From Halodesulfurarchaeum sp. HSR-GB (GTDB lineage Archaea > Halobacteriota > Halobacteria > Halobacteriales > Halobacteriaceae), in assembly GCF_031432215.1 (NCBI RefSeq), contig NZ_JAVKGN010000001.1, positions 1,293,421 through 1,357,420 on the forward strand: a stretch of 64,000 nt of DNA, written 5' to 3'. Shown here in pieces: positions 17,295 to 25,258 of this stretch. Under the pieces are notes generated by a model. It ran no database searches and was not told where the DNA came from. It was given only the letters and a program-made list of their open reading frames with translations. Made by a program: the position numbers and the translations under genes. The number at the start of each line of letters is the position of its first letter. Position 1 is the first letter of the stretch.

Positions 17295-17313
17295 GGTCCA
17301 GATTTTTGGAGAG

Positions 17314-17350
17314 GGGGTTCCGCAGCGAGCGGTAGCGAGCGAGGAACCCC
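17314..17350. repeat. Inverted repeat near the end of the TFS gene
   Basis: GGGGTTCC (17314-17321) and GGAACCCC (17343-17350) are perfect complements. The loop holds a GCGAGCGGTAGCGAGC direct repeat of GCGAGC. On the minus strand the hairpin lies just past the TFS stop and is flanked by T-runs (CTTTTTCG and CCAAAAATC), so it may act as that gene's terminator. Confidence 0.55.
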
Positions 17351-17369
17351 GTCTCGAAAAAGGTGGGTG

Positions 17370-17684
17370 TCAGTGATCGTCTTCTCGCCAGCGGTGATCG
17401 CACTCCGTACAGACGAAAAAGCGGGTCTCTGACTCGTCGGCCGAGCGGATCTGCTGCATGTACCAGTAGGCCGTATCGTTCCCACACTCCGGGCACTCGG
17501 TCTCGGTCGTCGGCAGCCCGGTGTCACCGCCCGTTCCGGTCTCGATGACCTCGCTTACCTCCTGTTCCTCCGAGAGGACGTAGTTCGCGTCGGGGTTCTT
17601 GGGCTGTCGGTTCTCACAGCTGGTACACACCCAGAACTCGCCGTCGGCTCGCATCATCGAGCCGCATTCGTCACAGAACTCCAT
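17370..17684 (-). CDS. tfs: Transcription factor S (TFIIS/RPB9-like RNA cleavage factor)
   Basis: A 104-residue protein with two zinc ribbons. Cys4/Cys7/Cys20/Cys23 form the N-terminal RPB9-like ribbon and Cys64/Cys67/Cys92/Cys95 the C-terminal TFIIS-like ribbon. The Asp83-Glu84 pair in 'RSADESETRFFVC' is the acidic tip that stimulates RNA polymerase to cut backtracked RNA. Some haloarchaea carry several TFS paralogues. CTTAAG, about 28 nt upstream on the minus strand, is a good TATA element. Confidence 0.92.
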   Translation of the reverse strand: MEFCDECGSMMRADGEFWVCTSCENRQPKNPDANYVLSEEQEVSEVIETGTGGDTGLPTTETECPECGNDTAYWYMQQIRSADESETRFFVCTECDHRWREDDH

Positions 17685-17774
17685 TGGGGGCCAGTTCTCG
17701 ATTCGCGGGCTTAAGGCCGTTGCTCGCGCGACCGGTTTCCAAACAGGGAAGGCATCGAGTCAGTAATCCCCACC

Positions 17775-19028
17775 ATGGCCGTTTTCGGCACCGACCGTCG
17801 GGTCCTCGTGCTGGCATTCGCACGGATGGCCGACGAGATGGGCAACTCCTTTCTCATCATCGTCCTGCCGCTCTACATCGCCTCCGGACAAATTCAGCTC
17901 GATGCTCTGTTGGGCACCCAGGTTCCAATCCTCTCGATCACGGTCACGGAATCGCTTCTGATCGGGCTCGCACTCTCGATGTTTGGCTTTCTCAACAGCT
18001 TCAGCCAGCCCTTCACGGGGCGGTTGACTGACCGGGCGGGCCGGCGAAAGGTCTTCATCCTCTTCGGGCTTGCAATTCTGGGAATCGGAAGCGGGGGATA
18101 CCTCTTCGTCTCGCAGTACCGCTGGGTTCTCTTCTTCCGGCTCCTGCAGGGAATCGGAGCGGCTTTCACCATCCCGGCGACGGTCGCACTCGTAAACGAG
18201 TTCGCGACGAGTGCTCGGACCCGCGGGGGCAACTTCGGGGTCTACAACACCTTCAGACTCATCGGATTTGGATTCGGCCCGATCGTCGCCGGCGTCGTCG
18301 TGGAATTCTGGGGCTTCGATGCGGCCTTTCTCGTCGCGGTTGCAGGGGCGTTTTTCAGTTTCCTCCTCGTCTATCTCTTCGTCGAGGACCCCGAAGAGAC
18401 GCAGGCGAGTGCGGGAAGCGACCTCTCCATTGCGGTCAGGGGGCCACCGGGCTATCTCCTGGATCCGGTTTTCACCCTCGGTCTGGGCACCGTGGCGATG
18501 GGGATCGCGATCGCACTCTTTGCGCCCCTCGAGGGCCAGATCAACGCTCGCCTGGGCCAGTCGTCAGTTCTCTTCGGGGTCCAGTTCGGGGCGGTGACGA
18601 TCGCGAACATCCTGCTGCAGATCCCGATCGGGCGGGCGAGTGACGGGTATGGGCGTCGTCCGTTCCTCGTCGCCGGATTCCTGATTCTCGTTCCCTCGAC
18701 GCTCGCGCAGGGGTATGTCCTCTCGCCGCTTATGATGACACTTGCACGGTTGGCCCAGGGGGTCGCCGTCGCGATGGTCTTCGCGCCCTCGCTGGCGCTG
18801 GCCGGTGACCTTGCCCGCGAGGGGGCCTCGGGAACCACGCTGTCGGTGCTCACCATGGCCTTCGGGTTCGGGGTGGCGGTGGGGCCGCTTTCGGCCGGCT
18901 TTCTGGAGCGCTTTGGCTTTCACGTGCCCTTCCTCGCGGGTAGCGTCCTCGCCGTGCTGGCCCTCCTCTTGGTCTACACGCAGGTCGAGGAGACGCTCAC
19001 GGACACGAAATCGATCTTCGGCTCCTGA
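17775..19028 (+). CDS. Major facilitator superfamily transporter
   Basis: A 417-residue integral membrane protein with about 12 helices. It has the MFS loop 2-3 motif 'GRLTDRAGRRKVFI' (~78-91) and its half-two copy 'GRASDGYGRRPFLV' (~290-303). 'RLLQGIGAAFTIPATVALVNEF' matches helix 4 and 5 of drug and metabolite exporters. No substrate can be assigned, and no regulator is adjacent. Confidence 0.88.
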   Translation: MAVFGTDRRVLVLAFARMADEMGNSFLIIVLPLYIASGQIQLDALLGTQVPILSITVTESLLIGLALSMFGFLNSFSQPFTGRLTDRAGRRKVFILFGLAILGIGSGGYLFVSQYRWVLFFRLLQGIGAAFTIPATVALVNEFATSARTRGGNFGVYNTFRLIGFGFGPIVAGVVVEFWGFDAAFLVAVAGAFFSFLLVYLFVEDPEETQASAGSDLSIAVRGPPGYLLDPVFTLGLGTVAMGIAIALFAPLEGQINARLGQSSVLFGVQFGAVTIANILLQIPIGRASDGYGRRPFLVAGFLILVPSTLAQGYVLSPLMMTLARLAQGVAVAMVFAPSLALAGDLAREGASGTTLSVLTMAFGFGVAVGPLSAGFLERFGFHVPFLAGSVLAVLALLLVYTQVEETLTDTKSIFGS

Positions 19029-19067
19029 GCCAGAAAGGGGAAATACCTCGGCTTAATCCCCGTAGAT

Positions 19068-19544
19068 ATGCCCCTCTCCGAGACGGCCCGGTCGCGGCTC
19101 GCGGATATCCTGGAACGTGAACCCACGAAGAACAGCGAGCTCCAGGCGGCCTGGGATATGGACAGCGGCAGCGAGGTCCACCAGTACCTCGAATCCGAAC
19201 TCAAACCCTACTACTATCGAGACGATAACAGTTTGATTCGAGTGACACCCGAGGGCGAGGCGGTGCTCTCAGGCGAGACGGGTGACGGGCCGGCCGTCGC
19301 CTTTGCCGGAATCGAGGAGGCGGTCTTCGGGGCGGTTCCGGGCCCCGAGGAGCGGTCGGCGAGTGTCGTCGCGATCCTCCACGAGGTGCGCGATCAGGGA
19401 GCACCAGATGCTGGAGTCGAGGCGGTCCGGGCCGCGCTCCGGACGCTCACCCAAAAAGACGTCCTCGAACGGATCGACCGAACTGTCCCGACCTACCGGC
19501 TGGCGGTGCCCCGTTCCGATGTCACGGTGCTGGAGACGGAGTGA
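19068..19544 (+). CDS. Winged-helix protein of a haloarchaeal family (DUF5797-like)
   Basis: A 158-residue soluble protein. The N-terminal ~65 residues look like a winged helix ('LADILEREPTKNSELQAAWDMDSGSEVHQYLESELKPYYYRDDNSLIRVTPEG'), followed by an acidic helical C-terminal domain with another helix-turn-helix-like stretch ('VRAALRTLTQKDVLERIDRTVPTYRL'). From memory it fits DUF5797; the family has no known function. Its 3' end overlaps the opposite gene by 52 bp. Confidence 0.7.
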   Translation: MPLSETARSRLADILEREPTKNSELQAAWDMDSGSEVHQYLESELKPYYYRDDNSLIRVTPEGEAVLSGETGDGPAVAFAGIEEAVFGAVPGPEERSASVVAILHEVRDQGAPDAGVEAVRAALRTLTQKDVLERIDRTVPTYRLAVPRSDVTVLETE

Positions 19545-20566
19545 CACCTCGCGCTCCGTTCTCGCAAGATTCGTTTGACCGTCTGCCCCGGTCCGCCTTC
19601 GATGGGCCAGCCACCCTGTCGGTGCTGGGGCGGTTCGGGCTGGAAGTGTGGACAGTTACCCCGACACTCCCGCGGGGTCTGGGTCCGTTCGAAGGCTGCA
19701 CACGTCGGCCTGTAGCCGTACCGACCCACGGTCAAATCGAAGTGCGCACAGTCCGGCCGCATCGACTCGACGTAGTGACGCCACCCGCGCTCGTAGGCCC
19801 GCTCGGCGATGTCGTATCGCTTCTCCGATTTTGCGGCCCGTGACAGCACCTCGAACCGGGCTGCTGACTGGTCGTGGGACCCGCCCTCGGGTCGATCGAG
19901 AATGTCGATGCCGGCCTGGTCCGTCGTGAGGGTGCGCGGTCGCCAGAGCACGTCGACGCCGTCGGGCCCCAGCGTGAGAATCCCGACCTCGGAGGGGATC
20001 CGTTCCAGGAGCGCTGGTTCCACTCGCGAACCGGTGCCGGTCGTCGCGAGCCAGACCTCGTCGGCGATCCCGGCGGCGACATCTCGCTCTAGTTGGTCCG
20101 TGAGTCGACGGGCGGCGCTCGCGTCCAGGTCGGGTTTGTTCTCGATCGCGACGATTCGGTCGACCCAGTCGGGATACTCTTCGACTCGGCGAATCTCGAT
20201 TTGACCCCCGCGCTTGCGGGATTCGAGGGCGTCACGGGCCGTCGCCTCGTGGATCGACTCCCTGACGTACCGCCAGGGATAGCCCGGGTGTGGAAGGGCC
20301 TCGCGGTAATAGGTCCAGGATTCCGGGGCGTGCTGGAGGACGTGGCGAAGGTCGCTGTTGAGCCGCTCGGAGCCGAACGCGGCGCGGGTCTCGAAGGCAT
20401 CGGGTTCGACCTCGATCACGATGGTGTCCCAGCGACGCTGCTGCCAGCCCAGTTGGCGGGCGACGATGGCCGGTGTCGGCTCACCCGCTGGTGGCCACTC
20501 CTGTTCGGCCCAGGCACAACTCGCCAGTTCGAAGGCGAACTCGCTGTCCCCGGGTGGGAAGCTCAC
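19493..20566 (-). CDS. Putative Fe-S PD-(D/E)XK nuclease (DUF5787-like)
   Basis: A 357-residue haloarchaeal protein. Residues 134-144 ('WVDRIVAIENK') have the D-x5-E-x-K arrangement (Asp136, Glu142, Lys144) of restriction-type nucleases, followed by 'LTDQLERDVAAGIADEVWLATTG', the helix and strand that usually come next. A lone Cys17 ('ELASCAWAEQEW') and a C-terminal set Cys273, Cys289, Cys301, Cys305 resemble the split Fe-S cluster of Cas4, AddB and Dna2. The start is GTG 20566, overlapping the NUDIX stop as GTGA. The last ~17 residues lie over the 3' end of the convergent gene and may be variable. The function is inference; the family is undescribed as far as I know. Confidence 0.65.
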   Translation of the reverse strand: MSFPPGDSEFAFELASCAWAEQEWPPAGEPTPAIVARQLGWQQRRWDTIVIEVEPDAFETRAAFGSERLNSDLRHVLQHAPESWTYYREALPHPGYPWRYVRESIHEATARDALESRKRGGQIEIRRVEEYPDWVDRIVAIENKPDLDASAARRLTDQLERDVAAGIADEVWLATTGTGSRVEPALLERIPSEVGILTLGPDGVDVLWRPRTLTTDQAGIDILDRPEGGSHDQSAARFEVLSRAAKSEKRYDIAERAYERGWRHYVESMRPDCAHFDLTVGRYGYRPTCAAFERTQTPRECRGNCPHFQPEPPQHRQGGWPIEGGPGQTVKRILRERSARCHSVSSTVTSERGTASR

Positions 20567-20988
20567 ACGTCCAGTTCGTCGATGTGTTCGTGGGCATCCC
20601 GCAGGATGTCCCGCGGACCGTCCTGAGTGATCGTGTTCAGTGCCTGCTGGTAGTCCCGCCACTGGTGGTCCCGGTGTTCGTGGGACAGTTCGGCACTGGC
20701 CTCGTAGGACTTCGCGACGAACAGGTGCACGGTCTTGTGGATCCGGTCCCCGTTCGCCTCGAAGACATAATCGTATTCCTCGCGGAAGCCATCGAGCAGC
20801 CTGAAATCGCTGATCCCGGCCTCCTCCTGTACCTCTCTGATTGCCGTCTGCTGGAGTTCTTCGTCCCCCTCGACGCCGCCTTTGGGGAATTCCCAGTCCC
20901 CGGGGCGGCTCTTCAGTAGGAGGTATTCACGCCGGCCCCGCGTGTCCCGATAGAGAATGGCCCCGGCGCTTGTCGCTTCAACCGTCAT
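20563..20988 (-). CDS. NUDIX hydrolase, Ap4A hydrolase-like
   Basis: A 141-residue NUDIX enzyme. The complete Nudix box is 'GGVEGDEELQQTAIREVQEEAGI' (~33-55), preceded by 'EYLLLKSRPGDWEFPKG', typical of asymmetric dinucleoside tetraphosphate hydrolases. It probably clears alarmone-like or damaged nucleotides. The ATG at 20988 has CTTATTAC about 27 nt upstream. It is translated just before, and coupled to, the putative Fe-S nuclease. Confidence 0.88.
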   Translation of the reverse strand: MTVEATSAGAILYRDTRGRREYLLLKSRPGDWEFPKGGVEGDEELQQTAIREVQEEAGISDFRLLDGFREEYDYVFEANGDRIHKTVHLFVAKSYEASAELSHEHRDHQWRDYQQALNTITQDGPRDILRDAHEHIDELDV

Positions 20989-21099
20989 TACTAGAGCGGT
21001 ACACGGTGGCGTAATAAGAGAATGTCGGAGTGTGTGACTCCACGACAGGCTCGACTCGCATACTACAGGCTTTTCCCGTCGCTCGTCCTCCCTTCGCCC

Positions 21100-21414
21100 A
21101 TGACCACCGTCCTCCACCTCACGCTGAAGAGCGGCGATCGGGAGACACTCGATTCCGTCGTCGAGACGATCAAACGGACCGTCCGCCGGAAGGGAACTGA
21201 GCTCAAAGGCCCCCACTCGGACGCCCCGACGGAGTATCGCGTGCCGCTTTACAAGCAACTCGACGGCGATTCGACGGCCCGATACGACGACTGGCAGTAC
21301 ACGGTCTATCAGCGTCGCTTCGAGCTTCGCGGTCGGGACGAGGTCGGTCGGCAGGTCCTCGAGTGGGACTATCCGGAGTCCGTTCGCGTCGAGGCGACTG
21401 TCGATCGCACCTGA
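21100..21414 (+). CDS. Ribosomal protein S10-like protein (uS10/mL48 family)
   Basis: A 104-residue basic-acidic mixed protein resembling the ferredoxin-like fold of uS10: 'TVLHLTLKSGDRETLDSVVETIKRTVRRKGTELKGPHSD' and then 'RVPLYKQL...YTVYQRRFELRGRDE'. It is a paralogue found in haloarchaea and not the main ribosomal S10, which sits in the str operon. The role is unknown. ATG 21100 has GGCTTTTCC about 27 nt upstream. Confidence 0.75.
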   Translation: MTTVLHLTLKSGDRETLDSVVETIKRTVRRKGTELKGPHSDAPTEYRVPLYKQLDGDSTARYDDWQYTVYQRRFELRGRDEVGRQVLEWDYPESVRVEATVDRT

Positions 21415-21432
21415 AAAGAAAACCCGAACGGC

Positions 21433-21699
21433 CTAGAAAGCGCTCTCGCCGACCGTCTCGAGGTAGGTACCTTCGCCGATGTGGTCTTCGGTGTCCCACT
21501 CCTCAATTTCGACCATCACTCTCGTGTTTTCCCCGTCTTCGGGGACGTTTTTGATCCGGAGGATCGAGTCCCCAATCCGGGCCTTTGCTTTCCCGTCCCG
21601 CATCGACGTGATCATCACCTCGATCGTCTCGCCCGGCTCGTAGTCCGGCTTCGCGGTCCGGAGCTTCCAGCCGGCCATGTACTTCTCGACGAAGCTCAT
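21433..21699 (-). CDS. Small TRAM/OB-like protein coupled to NhaC
   Basis: An 88-residue soluble acidic protein. The middle ('YEPGETIEVMITSMRDGKAKARIGDSILRIKNVPEDGENTRVMVEIEEW') looks like a TRAM-type OB fold that could bind RNA. Its ATG overlaps the stop of the NhaC antiporter gene as ATGA, so it is co-translated. No function is known, and the TRAM assignment is by pattern only. Confidence 0.65.
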   Translation of the reverse strand: MSFVEKYMAGWKLRTAKPDYEPGETIEVMITSMRDGKAKARIGDSILRIKNVPEDGENTRVMVEIEEWDTEDHIGEGTYLETVGESAF

Positions 21700-23231
21700 A
21701 CTCGGCTCACCTCCTCGGACCGGCGGTCGGAAATGTACTCACGACCGAACCCGGTGATCGCCGCGAGGATGAACACGGCGAGCAGCAGCCATCCGTGGAA
21801 CACGTACGGGATGACGTCGGCCGGATTGACCAACATCACGTTACCGAACTGATCGACCGGGCTGCCGGGCCCCGTCATGGCACCGTATCCGGCCAGAATA
21901 CCACCGCCCCACGGGAAGATGTATCCCAGCGCGGAGGTGTTGGCGTCGAGGATGTTCGCCCGGCGGTAGCCGTTGATGTTGAACTTCTCACCGATGCGCG
22001 CGATGTACGGCGAGATGGCGATCTCCGCGGCCGTGTTGATCGTGATCATCGCGTTGACGATCGCCGTCGAGAAGACCATCGTGAGCTCGGCGCTCCGAAC
22101 GCTCGTCGCGACCTTTTCGAGCAGCACGTCCTGGATCGCCTCGAAGCCGCCGCCCTGGATCATGATCCGGGCCATGGCGACGATGAGCAGGGTCAGGACG
22201 ATCAGCGGGAAGAAGCCCACCGCACCGTTGAGCAGGCTCCCACCGACCCCTGCCGTATCAGCAACGACGACGCCTGGAATCGCAGTCCACGCGCTCTCTT
22301 CGGTCACCTGTAGGGCGACGATGTCGGCGACCGAGGAGAGGCCGAAGACGAGGTTGAACACGATCGCCGCGATCAACCCCCACGAGATGGCCTCCACAAT
22401 GTGCCGTCCCCGAATCGCCGTGACGATGACGATTCCCATCGAAATAAGGTGGATAAGTCCTGGTGCGGTCCCTTCGAGTGCGGCCTGGCCGCCGGGGGGT
22501 GCGCCAGCCATCATGCCACCCACGACGAGGTAGAGTGCGAATGATGGGACCGCGGCCAGAATCGCATACTTGAACCGGGAGGCCACGACGCCACCGATGT
22601 CCGAGTCCTGAGTCACCGCGCTGACAATCGTGGTGTCACTGACCGGTGCCAGGTTGTCGCCGAAGACGGCCCCGGACAGGATCGCCGCGAACATCAACAC
22701 GGGATTGGCGCCCAGAAGGACGCCGGCCGGGAAGAACAGTGTCACGAACGCGACAGCTGTCCCGTACCCGGTCCCGATCCCCGTCGCGAGCACCGCGGCC
22801 AGCACGAAGGTTGCAGCCGGGAACGTCGCCGCGTTGACGCCGATTGCGTCCGCGGCCCAGATCAACCCGTCGACGAACTGTCCAACCTGCATCGTGTTCG
22901 CGAACATGCCGGCCCACAGCCAGGCAACGATCGCCGTCGCCGCGACCCGCTGAGTCATGCCTTCGAAGATGGTATTCGCGTAGGTCTTCCAGTTCCCCTT
23001 CGCGAAGAACATCCCGACGATGGTCGCGATCAGGGCCCCGACCACCAGTCCACTCGTTTGCCCAATGCCAAGGATTCCACTCTGGAAAATCGCCCAGAGG
23101 ATGAATAGGACGAGCGGTATCGTACTCGCCCAGACGCCCCCATAAAACTCGATTTGGGGGCCTTCCATTGCCTCTTCGGCTTCACGCAACTCCTCGTCTA
23201 CGCCTGTGTCTTTATCATCCGGACCTGCCAT
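21696..23231 (-). CDS. nhaC: NhaC-family Na+/H+ antiporter
   Basis: A 511-residue integral membrane protein with ~12 helices. The region 'GIGTGYGTAVAFVTLFFPAGVLLGANPVLMFAAILSGAVFGDNLAPVSDTTIVSA' is the ion-transport core typical of NhaC ('GDNxxPxSDTT'). An acidic N-terminal tail (~1-27) lies in the cytoplasm. A TATA-like GGTTAAG lies ~43 nt upstream, leaving a short leader. NhaC proteins exchange Na+ for H+, sometimes malate for lactate. Confidence 0.88.
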   Translation of the reverse strand: MAGPDDKDTGVDEELREAEEAMEGPQIEFYGGVWASTIPLVLFILWAIFQSGILGIGQTSGLVVGALIATIVGMFFAKGNWKTYANTIFEGMTQRVAATAIVAWLWAGMFANTMQVGQFVDGLIWAADAIGVNAATFPAATFVLAAVLATGIGTGYGTAVAFVTLFFPAGVLLGANPVLMFAAILSGAVFGDNLAPVSDTTIVSAVTQDSDIGGVVASRFKYAILAAVPSFALYLVVGGMMAGAPPGGQAALEGTAPGLIHLISMGIVIVTAIRGRHIVEAISWGLIAAIVFNLVFGLSSVADIVALQVTEESAWTAIPGVVVADTAGVGGSLLNGAVGFFPLIVLTLLIVAMARIMIQGGGFEAIQDVLLEKVATSVRSAELTMVFSTAIVNAMITINTAAEIAISPYIARIGEKFNINGYRRANILDANTSALGYIFPWGGGILAGYGAMTGPGSPVDQFGNVMLVNPADVIPYVFHGWLLLAVFILAAITGFGREYISDRRSEEVSRV

Positions 23232-23456
23232 GTTTGTGTATCACCCACACTATCCATCAACGACCACCTACTTAACCGATTTGGTTGTTTGGGTCCCCGC
23301 CGGGGGTCGATTCCCTCGAATCAGGTTCGCAATTCGAATTACTGGCGGCTATCGTTAGGGGGCCCATTACCTGTCTGACCGATCACACGTCCCGTCAGAC
23401 ATCCGACAGACACCCGCTCGTCTCGACGAGTTTTGACGGGGGCCACACAACACCGC
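23232..23456. other. Intergenic region upstream of nhaC
   Basis: A 225-bp gap between two minus-strand genes. It holds the nhaC promoter (GGTTAAG on the minus strand near 23271), a CCCCGCCGGGG hairpin near 23297, the inverted repeat at 23372-23401 and a CTCGT/ACGAG hairpin with TTTT near 23430-23446. No coding sequence seen. Confidence 0.4.
23372..23401. repeat. 8-bp inverted repeat upstream of nhaC
   Basis: TGTCTGAC (23372-23379) and GTCAGACA (23394-23401) are perfect complements 14 nt apart. It could be an operator, a hairpin at the 3' end of the upstream gene's mRNA, or chance. Confidence 0.4.
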
Positions 23457-24824
23457 TCAGTACTTGGGGGACGCCCCGGTCACCTGGTAGACCGACTCCA
23501 TGATCGCATCTCGTTCTCGTTGCCACTCGGCAAACTCGGCGGGTGACTCGGGGTAGGTCTCGTAGTGGTCAAGCAGGCGGTCGGCCACGTCTTTGGTCTG
23601 ATACAGCTGGTAGAGCAAGCGCCAGTGGCCCAGACTCCCCAGCATGGTCCGGAGCTTGAGCCCCAGCCCGAAATCGGCGGTCCCGGCATAGAGTGCCTCC
23701 GAGACCTTCTCGGCCGGAATCGAGGCCAACAGGTCCATGAGTTGCTCGACCTCGACGGCCGTCGTCAAAATGTTGTACACGTCCAGACTGGCGTATCGGC
23801 CCCCGAAGTGGTCCATGATCCGTTCGTTGTACTCCCAGAGCACGTCCTCGCTCGCGTCGCCGGCTTCGAGCGCGTCGATGGCGCTTTCACCGGCGTACGT
23901 GCCGGCGTAGGCTGCTCCAGCAATGCCCCCGCCAGTCGTGGGGTTCACGTGGCCCGCGGCGTCTCCCGCCGCGAGATAGCCCGGTGCGACAGCGGAGTCG
24001 TAGGGGCGGCGAGTCGGGATAGCCGCACCGAGTTTGTCGAGCACTTTCGCGTTCCCGAACTCCGGTCGGGACTCCAGGTCCTCCCGGAGAGCCTCGACCA
24101 ACTGCATTGGCTCCGCGGTCATCTGGAACCCCACGCCGGCGTTGATCTCGGTCCCGGTTCGGGGGAAGTACCAGATGTATCCCTCCGCGCGATCTGTGGG
24201 TTTGAAAACCAGGGCGTCCTCGTAATCGACCGGCTCCTCGACCTCGATGATCTCCCGATAGGCCGAAGTGAACTGCCGGTAGTTCACGTTCGTGTCGAAT
24301 GTCGTCTCCTCGAGGTCGGCCTTGTCCTGCAGGAGCGAGAGCGCACCTGCAGCGTCCACGACGATCGGGGCCTCGAAAGCCTGGGGCTGGCCGTCCTGCA
24401 TCGCTGTAACGCCCGTTACCTGCCTCCCGTCCTGGAGAACGTCCGTGACGGCGGTGTCGAACTCGAAGGTGGCACCCGCGTTCTGAGCGCCGTCGATGAT
24501 CGCTTTCCCGAACGCCAGTCGGTCGATCACGGCCAACTCTCCCGGCACGGGGATGTCGACGACCGTGTCGGCCTGTGGGATCTCGAATCGGCCGTGATCG
24601 ACGTCCGGGTTGCTGATCGCGTGTTCGAAGGTTGATTTCGGAATGGAGTCGGGGAACTCGTCGGCCCCCTTCAACGCGTCCCCGCAGGCGATGTGTCCGG
24701 CTTCGTCCTCGGATTTCCGTTCGAGTACCGTCACGTCGTATCCGGCCCGGGCGATCGTCGCAGCGGCGTAGGCACCAGCGGTCCCGGCCCCGACGACGAT
24801 GGCGTCTTTCTCTACGGGAGGCAT
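23457..24824 (-). CDS. Geranylgeranyl reductase-family FAD flavoprotein
   Basis: A 455-residue flavoprotein. Residues ~8-35 are the dinucleotide-binding fold ('AIVVGAGTAGAYAAATIARAGYDVTVLERK'). 'GYLAAGDAAGHVNPTTGGGIAGA' is the second FAD motif shared by digeranylgeranylglycerophospholipid reductases, which saturate the isoprenoid chains of archaeal lipids. It could also act on menaquinone side chains. ATG 24824 has a TATA-like GGTTTTCATC upstream. It diverges from a 2Fe-2S ferredoxin, a plausible electron donor. Confidence 0.82.
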   Translation of the reverse strand: MPPVEKDAIVVGAGTAGAYAAATIARAGYDVTVLERKSEDEAGHIACGDALKGADEFPDSIPKSTFEHAISNPDVDHGRFEIPQADTVVDIPVPGELAVIDRLAFGKAIIDGAQNAGATFEFDTAVTDVLQDGRQVTGVTAMQDGQPQAFEAPIVVDAAGALSLLQDKADLEETTFDTNVNYRQFTSAYREIIEVEEPVDYEDALVFKPTDRAEGYIWYFPRTGTEINAGVGFQMTAEPMQLVEALREDLESRPEFGNAKVLDKLGAAIPTRRPYDSAVAPGYLAAGDAAGHVNPTTGGGIAGAAYAGTYAGESAIDALEAGDASEDVLWEYNERIMDHFGGRYASLDVYNILTTAVEVEQLMDLLASIPAEKVSEALYAGTADFGLGLKLRTMLGSLGHWRLLYQLYQTKDVADRLLDHYETYPESPAEFAEWQRERDAIMESVYQVTGASPKY

Positions 24825-24905
24825 GCACACGGATATACACCCGGGATGAAAACCGTTGTCGGTCGGCCCCATTCCGAGAGCCGGCCGGGGCCGCGTGGGA
24901 GAAAA

Positions 24906-24914
24906 GGGTTATAG
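24906..24914 (+). promoter_or_regulatory. TATA-like element of the ferredoxin gene
   Basis: GGGTTATAG is centred about 27 nt before the ATG at 24938. The divergent flavoprotein promoter lies ~60 bp away on the minus strand. Confidence 0.5.
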
Positions 24915-24937
24915 GGGTGATTTCCCTACACGACTGC

Positions 24938-25258
24938 ATGACAACACACACCGTCGAGTTCGTCGGGACCGGCGAGAAGATCGAGGTGGCAGAGACCGAG
25001 ACGATCCTCGACGTCGCGGTTCGGGAGGGGATCTCCCAGGAGTACTCCTGCCGCGTCGGGATGTGTCTGGCCTGCTCGGCCGAGATTATCGAAGGCGAAG
25101 TCACGCAGCCTGGCTCCCGTGGGCTCACGGAGGCCGAAGCCGAGAACTACGCGTTGACCTGTATGGCCCGTCCGGAGACGGACCTCAAACTGGACCGGGG
25201 CTCCTATCCGCCGAGTATCGAGGCCGAGGAGCCGACCGGCGAACCGGCCGACGACTGA
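24938..25258 (+). CDS. [2Fe-2S] ferredoxin
   Basis: A 106-residue plant-type ferredoxin. The cluster ligands Cys38, Cys43, Cys46 and Cys75 appear in 'YSCRVGMCLACSAEI' and 'LTCMA', the C-x4-C-x2-C-xn-C pattern. The C terminus is acidic, as in halophilic ferredoxins, but the large N-terminal insertion of classic haloarchaeal ferredoxins is absent. It probably feeds electrons to the divergent flavoprotein or similar. The TGA abuts the phoU stop as TGATCA. Confidence 0.92.
   Translation: MTTHTVEFVGTGEKIEVAETETILDVAVREGISQEYSCRVGMCLACSAEIIEGEVTQPGSRGLTEAEAENYALTCMARPETDLKLDRGSYPPSIEAEEPTGEPADD

Noticed and set aside
17176-17496. Short open frames across the hairpin region between trmI and TFS
   Set aside because: They are Arg/Ser/Gly-rich on both strands, driven by inverted repeats, with no start context.
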